In this document: positions 34,310 to 43,254 of the stretch, in pieces | Numbering within the stretch: the first letter of the stretch is position 1 | Layout of the letters: the number at the start of each line of letters is the position of its first letter | NCBI RefSeq assembly: GCF_024168825.1 | Contig: NZ_JALJWH010000001.1 | Location: 4,712,001-4,776,000 of the forward strand | DNA: 64,000 nucleotides | Direction of reading: 5' to 3' | Source of the DNA: Paenarthrobacter sp. A20 | GTDB lineage: Bacteria; Actinomycetota; Actinomycetes; Actinomycetales; Micrococcaceae | Notes under the pieces: model-generated | What the model was told of the DNA's origin: nothing | Seen by the model: only the letters and a program-made list of their open reading frames with translations | Databases searched by the model: none | Program-made: the position numbers and the translations under genes

Positions 34310-35326
34310 TTAAGGATCGGTGAACAAACCGTGCTGGTTTCCCTCCAGCACCGAGTGCACCCGCCGTAGACGGTCCAGCCACCAGTCCCGACGCTCCCCC
34401 GATGCTGCGTACTGCTCAAGCAGCCCCGGATCGGCGATGCTTTCGCGCAACGTGATGGCGCCGTCGTCGGCCACCAGTGGGTCCAGCGTGATATCAGAGG
34501 CGAACAGCGAAACGGTTCCCAACCCACAGGCGTACGGAAGGGACGGTAGGGCCGCTGCCAGTGCGAGCCCGGCACGGATGCCCACGGAGGTATCCAGCGC
34601 AGAACTGACGACGGCGGGCAGCCCGGCTTGGTGCACGATGTCCAAGGCCCGCCGGACTCCCCCGAGTGGAGCGACCTTGACCACGATGAGGTCTGCAGCA
34701 CCGGCTCTGGCTACCCGAAGGGGATCGTCTTCCTTGCGAACGCTCTCGTCTGCGGCGATGAGGACAGGTGTCCCCGCGGCAACGAGGCGACGGCGGACCT
34801 CGGCCAGACCGTCGATGGTGGGGACGGGCTGCTCGGCATACTCAAGGCCAACAGCGGACAGCTTGCCCAGGGCCTCCACTGCTTGCTCTACGTCCCAGCC
34901 TCCATTCGCATCCACCCGCAGGGCAGCGTCTGGAAGTGCCCTACGTACTGCATTCACCCGGGCGACGTCGTCTGCCAGGGCCTGACCACGTTCGGCAACC
35001 TTGATCTTGACCGCATCCACGCGGCCGAAGCGAGCCAACACGTCAGGTACACGTTCGGCAGGGACAGCAGGAACTGTGGCGTTGACCGGGATGGTGTCCC
35101 TCAGCGCCGGGGGAAACCCAAGCCAGCCCGCTTCCACGGCCGCGGCCAGCCAACGGGAGGCTTCGTCGTCGTCGTATTCAGGGAAAGGACAGAACTCGCC
35201 CCAGCCCAGCGGCCCCCGTAGGAGGAGCGTCTCGCGCTCCATGATGCCGCGGAATTTCACGCGCATGGGCAGCGATACTACGTGGGCGGAGTCGAGGAGT
35301 TCTTCAAGGGAGGGCAGAGCAGGCAT
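34310..35326 (-). CDS. menC: o-Succinylbenzoate synthase
   Basis: 338 aa enolase-superfamily member. 'AVKIKVAERG' holds the KxK catalytic lysine, metal ligands in 'RVDANGGWD', 'LEYAEQPVP' and 'IAADESVR', and second lysine in 'VVKVAPLGG'. Dehydrates SHCHC in menaquinone synthesis. ATG lies 6 nt after TACAGT without a ribosome-binding site (leaderless type). Separate from menD by 6 kb. Confidence 0.92.
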   Translation of the reverse strand: MPALPSLEELLDSAHVVSLPMRVKFRGIMERETLLLRGPLGWGEFCPFPEYDDDEASRWLAAAVEAGWLGFPPALRDTIPVNATVPAVPAERVPDVLARFGRVDAVKIKVAERGQALADDVARVNAVRRALPDAALRVDANGGWDVEQAVEALGKLSAVGLEYAEQPVPTIDGLAEVRRRLVAAGTPVLIAADESVRKEDDPLRVARAGAADLIVVKVAPLGGVRRALDIVHQAGLPAVVSSALDTSVGIRAGLALAAALPSLPYACGLGTVSLFASDITLDPLVADDGAITLRESIADPGLLEQYAASGERRDWWLDRLRRVHSVLEGNQHGLFTDP

Positions 35327-35332
35327 GGTGCC

Positions 35333-35338
35333 ACTGTA
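35333..35338 (-). promoter_or_regulatory. -10 box of a probably leaderless transcript (menC)
   Basis: TACAGT on the minus strand, 6 nt before the ATG at 35326. Confidence 0.4.
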
Positions 35339-35386
35339 CCGGCGGCCCTCCGCCTCAATGGAAGGCGAATTGGGCTATGTGGAAAT

Positions 35387-35980
35387 CTACGGCGACCAGT
35401 AGTTCCGCACCCGTCCCAGGGCGTCGTCGAACTGCTCACCGGCCAGGACAAGCGAACTTTCAGGCATTCCCAGCTCATCCCAGCGTGCCACCAGCTGCGC
35501 ATCCCCTTCTACGGGCAGCGGCCACAACCAGTACCGCGCGGAGCCATCCACTTGCTCGTCACTTCCGCCGGTGCCACCGCCGCCTTGATGGGTCAGCACG
35601 GGGCCCACCATGTCTTCGGAACCTTCAAACATGGAAGGGGTGGGATGCGCGGCGACGGCCTTCCTGCCGTCGGGGAACGCCACGCCCATCATGATGCCGG
35701 GCAGGCCCGGCCGGCTGAAGCTCTGCTCCATGACGTCGCGCCATTCCTGGTCTGATTCGTTTTCGCGCCGGACACACCACACCGTGTCCAGCAGGCACCC
35801 TGTGGAGTAAACCTCCACCGACTTCAATGCCACCACCATCCTGGGGCTGTTGTAGAGAAACTCACCAACAGGCACGATGCCCGGCAGCTCATCCGTCGGC
35901 GGACCGAACCATCCTGGCCGCACCGGCTGCGGTTGTCGTGGCCGCGCAGAGGGTTCGGGGAGGTCGTCGAAGAAGCTCAT
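35387..35980 (-). CDS. Conserved hypothetical cytosolic protein
   Basis: 197 aa, no signal or membrane segment. Starts 'MSFFDDLPEPS' with a Pro/Arg-rich N-terminus, then 'PGWFGPPTDELPGIVPVGEFLY', 'VVALKSVEVYSTGC' and ends in 'VRNYWSP'. Similar short proteins are frequent in Arthrobacter and relatives but I know no function. The start at 35980 is preferred over the longer open frame to 36091, whose sequence is not protein-like. Confidence 0.7.
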   Translation of the reverse strand: MSFFDDLPEPSARPRQPQPVRPGWFGPPTDELPGIVPVGEFLYNSPRMVVALKSVEVYSTGCLLDTVWCVRRENESDQEWRDVMEQSFSRPGLPGIMMGVAFPDGRKAVAAHPTPSMFEGSEDMVGPVLTHQGGGGTGGSDEQVDGSARYWLWPLPVEGDAQLVARWDELGMPESSLVLAGEQFDDALGRVRNYWSP

Positions 35981-36082
35981 AATCCACTCATACACCACCA
36001 CACAGACACTGGGGAGGGGTACCTGACAACCGAGAGACCTCAATCGCGATATTCTCGGAATACGACTCAATGTGGGGGAGAT

Positions 36083-36724
36083 ATGACGCAATCAATGCCC
36101 GGTTCCACGACGCCTCCCGGCTGGTACCCGGACCCTTCGGACCCGCGGTTCGTCCGCTGGTGGGACGGACATGCTTGGACTGCAAACCAGGCGCCAGCCC
36201 AATTCCAGGCAGCGGCCCAGTTCCAGGCGCCCGTCCAGCTGCCACGTCCTGAGCTCAGCCCGGACACGCCGGTGTACAACCCGTTCATCTGGGCAATAAC
36301 CTTGCTGCCGCTGCTCTCCGTCCTGCTCCTGCTCACTTGGCAGCCGGAGTTCAGGATGATCACCACGCGGCAGGGCGTTACCACCATGGACCCCTTCTCC
36401 ATGTACACCCCCGGCTATTTCCTGCTGATGGGCGCAAGCTTCCTGTCCTACGGGCTTTCAGTGCTTTTCGCTTTCCTGGACCGTCAACGCCTGCTCAAGT
36501 CCGGCGTCGTCCGTCCCTTCCACTGGGCTTGGGCGTTCCTCAGCGCGCTCGTGTACGTGATCGGCCGCTCTGTGATCGTCAACAAAGTGGCGCCCAAACG
36601 GGGGCTGTGGCCGGTGTGGGCCAGCATCGCCGTGATTGTTATCAGCCTGGTGATTGCCGGCATTTGGACGTCCAACTTCATGCAGTCGATGTACTCCCAG
36701 TTGGGGTACTCGGTCAACGCATGA
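36083..36724 (+). CDS. DUF2510 membrane protein
   Basis: 213 aa. N-terminal DUF2510 motif 'PPGWYPDPSDPRFVRWWDG' followed by HAWT, a Gln/Ala/Pro-rich linker (AQFQA repeats) and four membrane segments, the last two around 'VVRPFHWAWAFLSALVYVIGR'. GGGGGAG lies ahead of the ATG. Overlaps the next gene (ATGA), its paralogue. Function unknown; DUF2510 is a frequent actinobacterial envelope-associated motif. Confidence 0.8.
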   Translation: MTQSMPGSTTPPGWYPDPSDPRFVRWWDGHAWTANQAPAQFQAAAQFQAPVQLPRPELSPDTPVYNPFIWAITLLPLLSVLLLLTWQPEFRMITTRQGVTTMDPFSMYTPGYFLLMGASFLSYGLSVLFAFLDRQRLLKSGVVRPFHWAWAFLSALVYVIGRSVIVNKVAPKRGLWPVWASIAVIVISLVIAGIWTSNFMQSMYSQLGYSVNA

Positions 36725-37230
36725 CAGCAGCGCCCGGCTGGTATCCCCCGCCGGAAACACCACGTCCTTTGTTGCCCACAGATCAGGCAGTTGGCAACCC
36801 GTTCATCTGGCTACTCGCATGCCTGCCCTTTGGCGTGGGTACCCTGATGCTGTCCTGGAACCCAGAGGTTCACGCCTACATCGCAAGCAGCGGATACCTT
36901 TCCATCGATCCCACTTACATCTTCACAGCAGCCTATTTCGCGATCATGATCGGCTTGATTCTCACGTACGGCGCAACGGTGGTCCTCGCTGTGTTCGACT
37001 ACAGGTGGCTAGTCCACCGCGGCGTCGTGCGGCCTTTCAATTGGGCATGGTCGTTTCTTGGCGGTGTGCCCTACGTGATCGGGCGAGCCGTGGTGATTCA
37101 TAAGGTGGCACCACGAAGAGGGCTCTGGCCAATTACAGTCATCGTTGCAGCGTGGGGCCTCTACATCGTCGCAGGGTTCGCCAAAGCGCTGCCCTTCATG
37201 CAGTCGGTGTTCTACGAACTAGGGTACTGA
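36721..37230 (+). CDS. Paralogous membrane protein with truncated DUF2510
   Basis: 169 aa. Same membrane part as the preceding gene ('YNPFIW'/'GNPFIW', 'GVVRPFNWAWSFLGGVPYVIGRAVVIHKVAPRRGLWP'-type blocks), but the N-terminus has only 'APGWYPPPETPRP' and lacks the conserved RWWDG-W part of DUF2510. A tandem duplication with loss of the N-terminal domain. ATG overlaps the upstream stop, so both are co-translated and may form a hetero-oligomer. Confidence 0.78.
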   Translation: MTAAPGWYPPPETPRPLLPTDQAVGNPFIWLLACLPFGVGTLMLSWNPEVHAYIASSGYLSIDPTYIFTAAYFAIMIGLILTYGATVVLAVFDYRWLVHRGVVRPFNWAWSFLGGVPYVIGRAVVIHKVAPRRGLWPITVIVAAWGLYIVAGFAKALPFMQSVFYELGY

Positions 37231-37241
37231 AAGCCCGGCCC

Positions 37242-37257
37242 CCTCACACGCGTTAGG
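37242..37257. promoter_or_regulatory. Operator upstream of the LacI-type regulator
   Basis: CCTCACACGCGTTAGG, two mismatches from the perfect palindrome CCTAACACGTGTTAGG found upstream of the importer operon (43113-43128). Located 35 bp before the regulator ATG; indicates autoregulation. Confidence 0.6.
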
Positions 37258-37291
37258 TAGACTGCTGACAGAAGACGGAAGGACTCTCCCG

Positions 37292-38344
37292 ATGAACCGC
37301 AAGGCCACTGCACTGGACGTCGCCAAGAGGGCGGGTGTCTCCAGGAGCGCGGTCTCCTTGGTTCTGAACGGCCGCGGCGACGGGAATGTGGCCAAGGAGA
37401 GCCAGGACCGGATCCGCGCGGCGGCGTTGGAGCTGAACTACTCCCCCAATGCGATCGCGCTGAGCCTGCGCAACCAGCGTTCCCGGGTTATCGGGATCCT
37501 GTCCGACGAAGTGGTGGTCAGCCCGTTCGACGGCAACATCATCGGCGGCGCGGATGACATTGCGCGCAGCCGCGGCTTTGTCACGGTTGTCATGGACACC
37601 GAGCGGGACAGCGCCCGGGATGCCGGCGCCATTGAGACCCTCCTGGACCGGCAAGTCGATGGGCTCATGTACGTCACAGTGGGCTTGAAACCGATCGACG
37701 TTCCGCAGGGCATGCTCCGCGTTCCGTCCGTGTTGGCCAACTGCTACGACGCCCTGCCCGAACCGCAGCTGCACCACGTGATTCCTGATGAGGTCACCGG
37801 CGGACGCGAAGCCACCGAGCACCTTTTGCAGCTGGGGCACCGGGACATCGCGCTGCTGGCAGGATATGAAGACTCGCCGGCCGCGCCACTCCGCGTTCAG
37901 GGGTACCGGGATGCGCATGCAGCGGCCAACGTTCCGCTACGGAGCGACCGGATTGTCATGGCCGGATGGGACATTGATGCCGGCTATCGCGGCGCCATGA
38001 AACTGCTCGACGACGTGTCCCCGGCTGATCGGCCCACGGCCATCATGTGCGCGAACGACCGCCTCGCCGTCGGAGTGACACTTGCGGCTGCCCGGCTTGG
38101 GCTCAGCGTCCCCGGGGACCTGTCCGTGATGGGCTACGACGATGAGACCCGGATCGCGGACACCATGGTCCCGGCGCTCACCACCATGGCATTGCCGCTG
38201 CGGGAGATCGGCCGCGCCGCGATGACCACGCTGCTGGACACCATCGAGGGAACCAACACCACAGGAAAGGGGACCACCGTGGAAACGATGGTCCCCTGCC
38301 GCCTTGTCATCCGGGAATCGACCGGCCCCGCGCCCACGCGCTAG
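37292..38344 (+). CDS. LacI-family transcriptional regulator
   Basis: 350 aa. N-terminal helix-turn-helix 'TALDVAKRAGVSRSAVSLVLNG' and hinge 'YSPNAIALSLRNQRSRVIGIL', followed by a periplasmic-binding-like sensor domain ('VMGYDDETRIADTMVPALTTM'). GAAGGA before the ATG. Convergent with the GH32-ABC operon, whose promoter bears matching operators; likely represses it in the absence of a fructose-containing sugar. Confidence 0.9.
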   Translation: MNRKATALDVAKRAGVSRSAVSLVLNGRGDGNVAKESQDRIRAAALELNYSPNAIALSLRNQRSRVIGILSDEVVVSPFDGNIIGGADDIARSRGFVTVVMDTERDSARDAGAIETLLDRQVDGLMYVTVGLKPIDVPQGMLRVPSVLANCYDALPEPQLHHVIPDEVTGGREATEHLLQLGHRDIALLAGYEDSPAAPLRVQGYRDAHAAANVPLRSDRIVMAGWDIDAGYRGAMKLLDDVSPADRPTAIMCANDRLAVGVTLAAARLGLSVPGDLSVMGYDDETRIADTMVPALTTMALPLREIGRAAMTTLLDTIEGTNTTGKGTTVETMVPCRLVIRESTGPAPTR

Positions 38345-38393
38345 GCCGCTGACGTCGCAAACACCAGAACAGCGCACGACGCCGGCCTGCCCC

Positions 38394-39806
38394 CTATACG
38401 GGAAGGCGCAACTCCCATACGTCGGCGGTCGCGCCGTGGGGCAAGGTGAGCTGCCATTCCTCTCCCGGAGCAGGGTAGGCCCGAAGGGTGGTGGCGACGG
38501 AACCGGAACGGTAGACCTCCACGAGGGAAGCATCGACGAAGATCCGGAGCTTCTCCCCCGCAGCCAGGGAACCTGAGTAGACCAGTTGGGCATCCGCCCC
38601 TGAACCAAGCACCAGCTCCACAGAGCCGGAACCAGAACCGGAGCCAGAACCGGAAGAACCACCGCGAACCAGCACCTCGGCAAACGCAGGCACAGCAACG
38701 GCACCGGCAGCACCCTCAGCCACAGCAGCACCCCGGTACGCCTCAATCTCAGGCGCAGGAGTGACAGCCAGCGCCCCGTCAACCACGGACAAAACGCGCG
38801 GATGCGTCAGGACACCCGACCACCCGGCGTCGTCGATTTCTTCCTGGGTGCGGCCCCGGCGACCGTCGCGTCCGGGACCTTCGTTGGCCCACCCCCACAG
38901 CAACGCTGCAGGCGCGGAGTCAGCAGAGCCATAGGAGAGCTGCACAATCTGCGGCGCGTAGAAGTCGCGGCCAAGATCCGCCTTCCCACCCGAAACGGGA
39001 GCAAACACAGGCAACCCCGTGGCAGGATCCGCGGACAGGGAGCCGGTCAGGTACCCCACCCCATTGGCGTGCTCGTGATCGTCCCCGGAGAGCCATAGCG
39101 AGAACATCATGACCCAGGTGGAGCCACCAGAAACGAGGGGTACCTCCACCAGCTGCGGGCACTCCCAGATCTCGGCCGGGGTGTGGACAGCAGCCACCGG
39201 ATCAGCAGTGGTCAGCCAGATGCCTTGGTACTCCCAGACGTCAAGGGAGTCCACTGTGTACAGCAGCAAAGCGGCGCGCCCGTCGGAAAGCCCTGCACCC
39301 TGCATGGCGTAGCGGGCACCGTTGAAGTGGAAGATGAAGGGGTCGCGAACGGCGGTCACCAGCGGATCAGCCGGCATGGACGCAGCAACGTGCCCGTCCT
39401 GCTCCCAGGAAACAAGATCGGCGGAGCCACGGGCTATGACTACCTGTGAGTGCCCGCCGTGGTCCTGGATACCCGAATAACAAGCGGTGGGCACGCCATT
39501 GTCCGAGGTCACTACACCGGTCCAGCATCCGGCGGAGTCGGGCCCGCCCGCCTGGGGAGAAAGCGCCACGGGGTGCTCTTCCCAACGCACTAGATCACCA
39601 GAGCTCACATGCCCCCAGTTGATCTGAGAGTGCCGCGCGGACGACGGGTTGTACTGGAAGAACACGTGGTACCGGCCATTGATGTAGCTGATGCCGTTGG
39701 GATCGTTGATCCAGCCTTGCGCCGGGCGCGGGTGGAAGCGCGGGAAGGCGGGATCCGGGTGCGTTGCCGCCATGGAAAGCGAGGAAGAGAGTGCAAGGTC
39801 CGTCAA
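38394..39806 (-). CDS. Glycoside hydrolase family 32 (beta-fructosidase)
   Basis: 470 aa. GH32 motifs in order: 'GWINDPNG' (nucleophile Asp), 'RDPFIF' (transition-state stabiliser), 'WECPQL' (acid/base Glu). C-terminal beta-sandwich present. No signal peptide, so it acts on imported sucrose or short fructo-oligosaccharides. Unusual: a run of Gly-Ser dipeptides (GSGSGSGSGS) interrupts the sandwich domain about residue 390. Last gene of the importer operon, 31 bp after the second permease. Confidence 0.88.
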   Translation of the reverse strand: MTDLALSSSLSMAATHPDPAFPRFHPRPAQGWINDPNGISYINGRYHVFFQYNPSSARHSQINWGHVSSGDLVRWEEHPVALSPQAGGPDSAGCWTGVVTSDNGVPTACYSGIQDHGGHSQVVIARGSADLVSWEQDGHVAASMPADPLVTAVRDPFIFHFNGARYAMQGAGLSDGRAALLLYTVDSLDVWEYQGIWLTTADPVAAVHTPAEIWECPQLVEVPLVSGGSTWVMMFSLWLSGDDHEHANGVGYLTGSLSADPATGLPVFAPVSGGKADLGRDFYAPQIVQLSYGSADSAPAALLWGWANEGPGRDGRRGRTQEEIDDAGWSGVLTHPRVLSVVDGALAVTPAPEIEAYRGAAVAEGAAGAVAVPAFAEVLVRGGSSGSGSGSGSGSVELVLGSGADAQLVYSGSLAAGEKLRIFVDASLVEVYRSGSVATTLRAYPAPGEEWQLTLPHGATADVWELRLPV

Positions 39807-39837
39807 CGGAACCCCTTTCAGAAAGACGACGAGAGAA

Positions 39838-40710
39838 CTACTTGCCCGTACCGGCGGTGAGCCCGTCCTGCAGCGCGCGCTGGCCGAACATGAACACCAC
39901 CAGCGCGGGAATCATGGAGAGGACAACACCGGCCAGGACCACTGAGATGCTTCCGGTGCCGAGGTTGCCTTGAAGGGAGACCAAGCCCAGCGGGAGGGTG
40001 AAGTTCTGCTCGGAGATGGTCATGATGAGTGGCCTGAAGAACTCGTTCCAGTGGAAGTTGAACGCCAGGATGCCCACGATCGCCAGGCCCGGCATGGCCA
40101 GCGGCGCATACACGGAGCGGAACGTCCGCCACGGCGAGGCGCCGTCGATCGCGGCCGCTTCAGCGAGCTCACCCGGCAACCCCATGAAGTACTGGCGCAT
40201 CAGGAAGGTGCCGAACGCCGTCGGGATGGCCGGAATGATCAGCGCCAGAAGCGTGTCCGAGAGGCCAACACCGCGGATCAGCATGAAGACAGGCACGATC
40301 GTGACCTGTGCGGGCACCATCATGGTGGCCAGCACGATCGAGAACAGCGCGCCCCGCCCCCGGAACTTGAGGTGCGCAAACGCGTAGCCGGCCAGCGCGG
40401 CGGTGAGCATCTGCCCCACCGCGATCAAACCGGTCACCAACGCACTGTTCACTACCAGGGCCACGATGTTGAGCTGCTTGAACACTTGCTCGTAGGAGGT
40501 CAGGTCCGGGTTCAGCGGTAGGAAGGCGGGCGGCAGCTGGAAGGATTCCGACGGCGGCCGCAGCGAGGTGGACAGCGTCCACAACACGGGCCCCAGGACA
40601 AAGACGGACGCGATCAGCAAGACGATGACGCGGACGGCCACTGACCAGTCGCGCTTCTTTCGTGTAACTACAGGCGCCGTGGTGGTGACACGTTCTTGAA
40701 TAGTGGTCAT
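39838..40710 (-). CDS. Sugar ABC transporter permease (MalG type)
   Basis: 290 aa, six membrane segments; EAA loop 'EAAAIDGASPWRTFRSVYAPLAMPG', typical of CUT1 carbohydrate importers. Partner of the MalF-type permease immediately upstream (8 bp gap). No ATPase gene in the operon; CUT1 systems commonly share a MsmK-type ATPase encoded elsewhere. Confidence 0.92.
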   Translation of the reverse strand: MTTIQERVTTTAPVVTRKKRDWSVAVRVIVLLIASVFVLGPVLWTLSTSLRPPSESFQLPPAFLPLNPDLTSYEQVFKQLNIVALVVNSALVTGLIAVGQMLTAALAGYAFAHLKFRGRGALFSIVLATMMVPAQVTIVPVFMLIRGVGLSDTLLALIIPAIPTAFGTFLMRQYFMGLPGELAEAAAIDGASPWRTFRSVYAPLAMPGLAIVGILAFNFHWNEFFRPLIMTISEQNFTLPLGLVSLQGNLGTGSISVVLAGVVLSMIPALVVFMFGQRALQDGLTAGTGK

Positions 40711-40718
40711 GACGGGCC

Positions 40719-41684
40719 TTACTGGTAGAAGACGAATCGTTTGCTGAGCCGGAATTGCGCGGCGGTGATGGCCATGATGATGAGCGTCAGGATCACGCCG
40801 ATCGCCGAAGCCTGGCCGAATTCGAGGCGTTGGAACGCGGACTCGAAGATGACCATCACCGCCGTGCGTGTTGAGTCACCGGGCCCGCCGCGGGTCAGGA
40901 CATAGGGCTGGTCGAACACTTGGAGGGCGTTGATGATCGCCATGACCGAGGCCACCAGCGTGGTGGGGCTCAGCAGCGGCAGGGTCACGAACCAGTGCTT
41001 GCGCCACCCGGTGGCGCCGTCGATGGACGCGGCCTCGTAGGTCTCCACCGGAATGGAGGCCAGCCCGCCGATGAAGAGCAGGAACGAGAACCCGAAGTTC
41101 TGCCACACATAGACAAGAATCACGACGGCGGCAGATCCACCTGGCGTCGTCAGCCACGGGACCGCTGGGATGCCGACGATGGACAGCATCCAGTTCACTA
41201 CGCCGAACTGTTCGTTGAAGAGGTAGCGCATGAAGATGGACACCGAAGCCGCTGACAGGATCAACGGGAAGAAGAACGCGGAGCGGAAGAAGACCCTCAG
41301 CCACGCCGGAAGCTTCTCCTGCACCATGATCGCCAAGCCCAGTGCCAGTCCAAGCTGGAGTGCCACGGCCACCACAACAAACACGATGGTGTTCAGGAAT
41401 GAGACCCGGACGGTGGGGTCCTGGACTACCTCGGCAAAGTTGTCGAAGCCCACGAACGTCGGCGCGGAGATAATGTCCCAGCGGAAGAACGCGAGCGCGA
41501 TTGATGCCACGATCGGCAGCAGGGTGAAGATGCCCATGCCCGCGATGGTGGGCGCCAGGAAGGCCCACGGCAGCCAGCGTTGCTGCGCGCGGCCGAGTTT
41601 GGAGCCATGGCCGTTCTTGTGGGCGGCCTGGCGACGGCCCGGATCACTCCCCGTGCCCGTAGGCGTACTGGTTGCGGTGCTCAT
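40719..41684 (-). CDS. Sugar ABC transporter permease (MalF type)
   Basis: 321 aa. Basic cytosolic N-terminus of about 35 residues, six membrane segments and the EAA loop 'EAASIDGATGWRKHWFVTLPLL'. Overlaps the binding-protein stop by 4 nt. CUT1 importer subunit. Confidence 0.92.
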   Translation of the reverse strand: MSTATSTPTGTGSDPGRRQAAHKNGHGSKLGRAQQRWLPWAFLAPTIAGMGIFTLLPIVASIALAFFRWDIISAPTFVGFDNFAEVVQDPTVRVSFLNTIVFVVVAVALQLGLALGLAIMVQEKLPAWLRVFFRSAFFFPLILSAASVSIFMRYLFNEQFGVVNWMLSIVGIPAVPWLTTPGGSAAVVILVYVWQNFGFSFLLFIGGLASIPVETYEAASIDGATGWRKHWFVTLPLLSPTTLVASVMAIINALQVFDQPYVLTRGGPGDSTRTAVMVIFESAFQRLEFGQASAIGVILTLIIMAITAAQFRLSKRFVFYQ

Positions 41685-43099
41685 GGTTGCCTCCTCAGGG
41701 CAAGTTCGAGGTCACGCTGCATGGAGTTCAGGGCGTCTTTGAGTTGGCGCTCATCTCCGCTGACGGCAAGGCTCACGTTTTTCATGAGGGCAGTTTCGAC
41801 GGCGGCCTGCTGGGGTGGCGCTGGAATGGGACCTGTGGTGGGGAACCTGTCCAGGGTGTCGTAGAAGACTTTCCAGTTCCGTGGACCAGTTCCTGCGTAG
41901 AGCTGCTCATTGACCATGGACCGCCGGGCCGGTGTGGTGTTCGGGGTAGGGAACACGATCTGCATGGCCTCAAGGCTGGAGCTGAACTTCACCCATTCCC
42001 AGGCGGCGTCCTTGTCCTTGGCGGTCTTCATGATCGCGTACCCGGCCGTGCCGAACTGGTGGCGCTGGGTCCGCCATTTCGGGAAGAACTGGACGTCGAA
42101 TCCGTCCTCAGTCATCCCCGCCTCGTGGAGGCCTTGCACCCAATAGCCGCCCGCCGGCGTCGTACCTATCCTGTTGGAGGCGAAGAGGCCGATCAGCGCG
42201 CTACCGCCGCCTTCCTCGGGCCGGACACCCAGCCCGTCCTTCACCAGACCGCGGAGGTAGTCGAAGGATTCGAAGACCCTGGGATCGTCCGCGTTGGGTT
42301 CCAGCCACTGGTAGCCGCCGGAGCGAAGGCTGCGGGAGGGGTCGTTGGCGTAGAAACTGTCCCAGAGCCATTCGCCGCCCGGGGACTTGGTCTCCTTGAG
42401 GAAGCTTGTCTCGTTGGCGTAGAGCCACGGCACCACTCCGCCGAAGAGACGGTTGGTCCAGTAGTACGGCGTGAAGTCCTTGGGGTTGGCCTTCTTCATT
42501 GCCGCGAGTGTGCTGCGGAAGTCGGTGTGCGTCCAGTCATCGGCGGGCCGCTCCAGGCCTGCCGAACGAAGTGACGCGGTGTTGTAGTACATATTGGCCG
42601 CGTTCCAGTCGATGGGGAGCTGGAAGAGGCTGCCTTTGTACATGAACGCTTCCACCAGGCTGGGGTGGACGTCCTCGAAGTACTCCTTCATGTCCGCTGC
42701 GTCGCGGCGCAGGTACTCGTCCAGCGGGTGGGCCAGTTTTTCAGCGAAGAGCTGGGCACCTTCCGTGGCTACGTACACGACGTCCGGAGGGGTGCCCGCG
42801 GCCACCATGGTGAGGATCTTGGTGAAGAAGTCCTTCCAGTCCACGGCCTGGATCGCTTGGACCTTGACCTTGATTTCGGGGTGGACTTTGGCAAAGGCGT
42901 CGATGACCTTTTGGCGGGCCGCCGCGTCCGCCGCGGTGCCCATGATGGCGATGCTGAGGCTGTTGTCTCCCCGGCCTGGAATGTCCGTCCCGGTCAAGCG
43001 CGGCCACGACGCCGCGGTTACTCCAACAATCCCGGCGCCGAGGGCTGTGAGGGCACTTCTGCGTGTGAATTGACGCAAAGCCCCATTGGTTCCCGACAT
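41681..43099 (-). CDS. Sugar ABC transporter substrate-binding protein
   Basis: 472 aa family-1 solute-binding protein ('KVIDAFAKVHPEIKVKVQAI', 'TPPDVVYVATEGAQLFAEKLAHPLDEYL'). N-terminus 'TRRSALTALGAGIVGVTAASW' looks like a twin-arginine signal; there is no lipobox cysteine, unusual for a Gram-positive binding protein. Start at 43099 chosen for GGGAAGGA at good spacing; the frame is open seven codons further, into the operator. First gene of the LacI-controlled operon. Confidence 0.88.
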   Translation of the reverse strand: MSGTNGALRQFTRRSALTALGAGIVGVTAASWPRLTGTDIPGRGDNSLSIAIMGTAADAAARQKVIDAFAKVHPEIKVKVQAIQAVDWKDFFTKILTMVAAGTPPDVVYVATEGAQLFAEKLAHPLDEYLRRDAADMKEYFEDVHPSLVEAFMYKGSLFQLPIDWNAANMYYNTASLRSAGLERPADDWTHTDFRSTLAAMKKANPKDFTPYYWTNRLFGGVVPWLYANETSFLKETKSPGGEWLWDSFYANDPSRSLRSGGYQWLEPNADDPRVFESFDYLRGLVKDGLGVRPEEGGGSALIGLFASNRIGTTPAGGYWVQGLHEAGMTEDGFDVQFFPKWRTQRHQFGTAGYAIMKTAKDKDAAWEWVKFSSSLEAMQIVFPTPNTTPARRSMVNEQLYAGTGPRNWKVFYDTLDRFPTTGPIPAPPQQAAVETALMKNVSLAVSGDERQLKDALNSMQRDLELALRRQP

Positions 43100-43112
43100 G
43101 TAGATTTCCTTC

Positions 43113-43160
43113 CCTAACACGTGTTAGGAAGCTTAAACCCGCCACCTAACACGTGTCAAC
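43113..43160. promoter_or_regulatory. Double LacI-type operator and promoter of the sugar operon
   Basis: O1 CCTAACACGTGTTAGG (43113-43128), a perfect 16-bp palindrome, and O2 CCTAACACGTGTCAAC (43145-43160), centres 32 bp apart. On the minus strand O2 contains TTGACA (43154-43159) as -35 and TTTAAG (43132-43137) is a possible -10 with 16-bp spacer, so O2 covers the -35 and O1 lies just after the start of transcription. Confidence 0.75.
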
Positions 43161-43254
43161 CGTCACAGGAATGTTGCAGGCATCTCACTGAGCCCCGCCA
43201 CGCGAAGGCAGTACTCACATGGGCCATCCAGAGAACTGTGGCACCCTAGACAGA

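Noticed and set aside
43219..43254. Upstream ATG extension of the PAP2 gene
   Set aside because: Adds 12 residues without a ribosome-binding site; kept only as an alternative.
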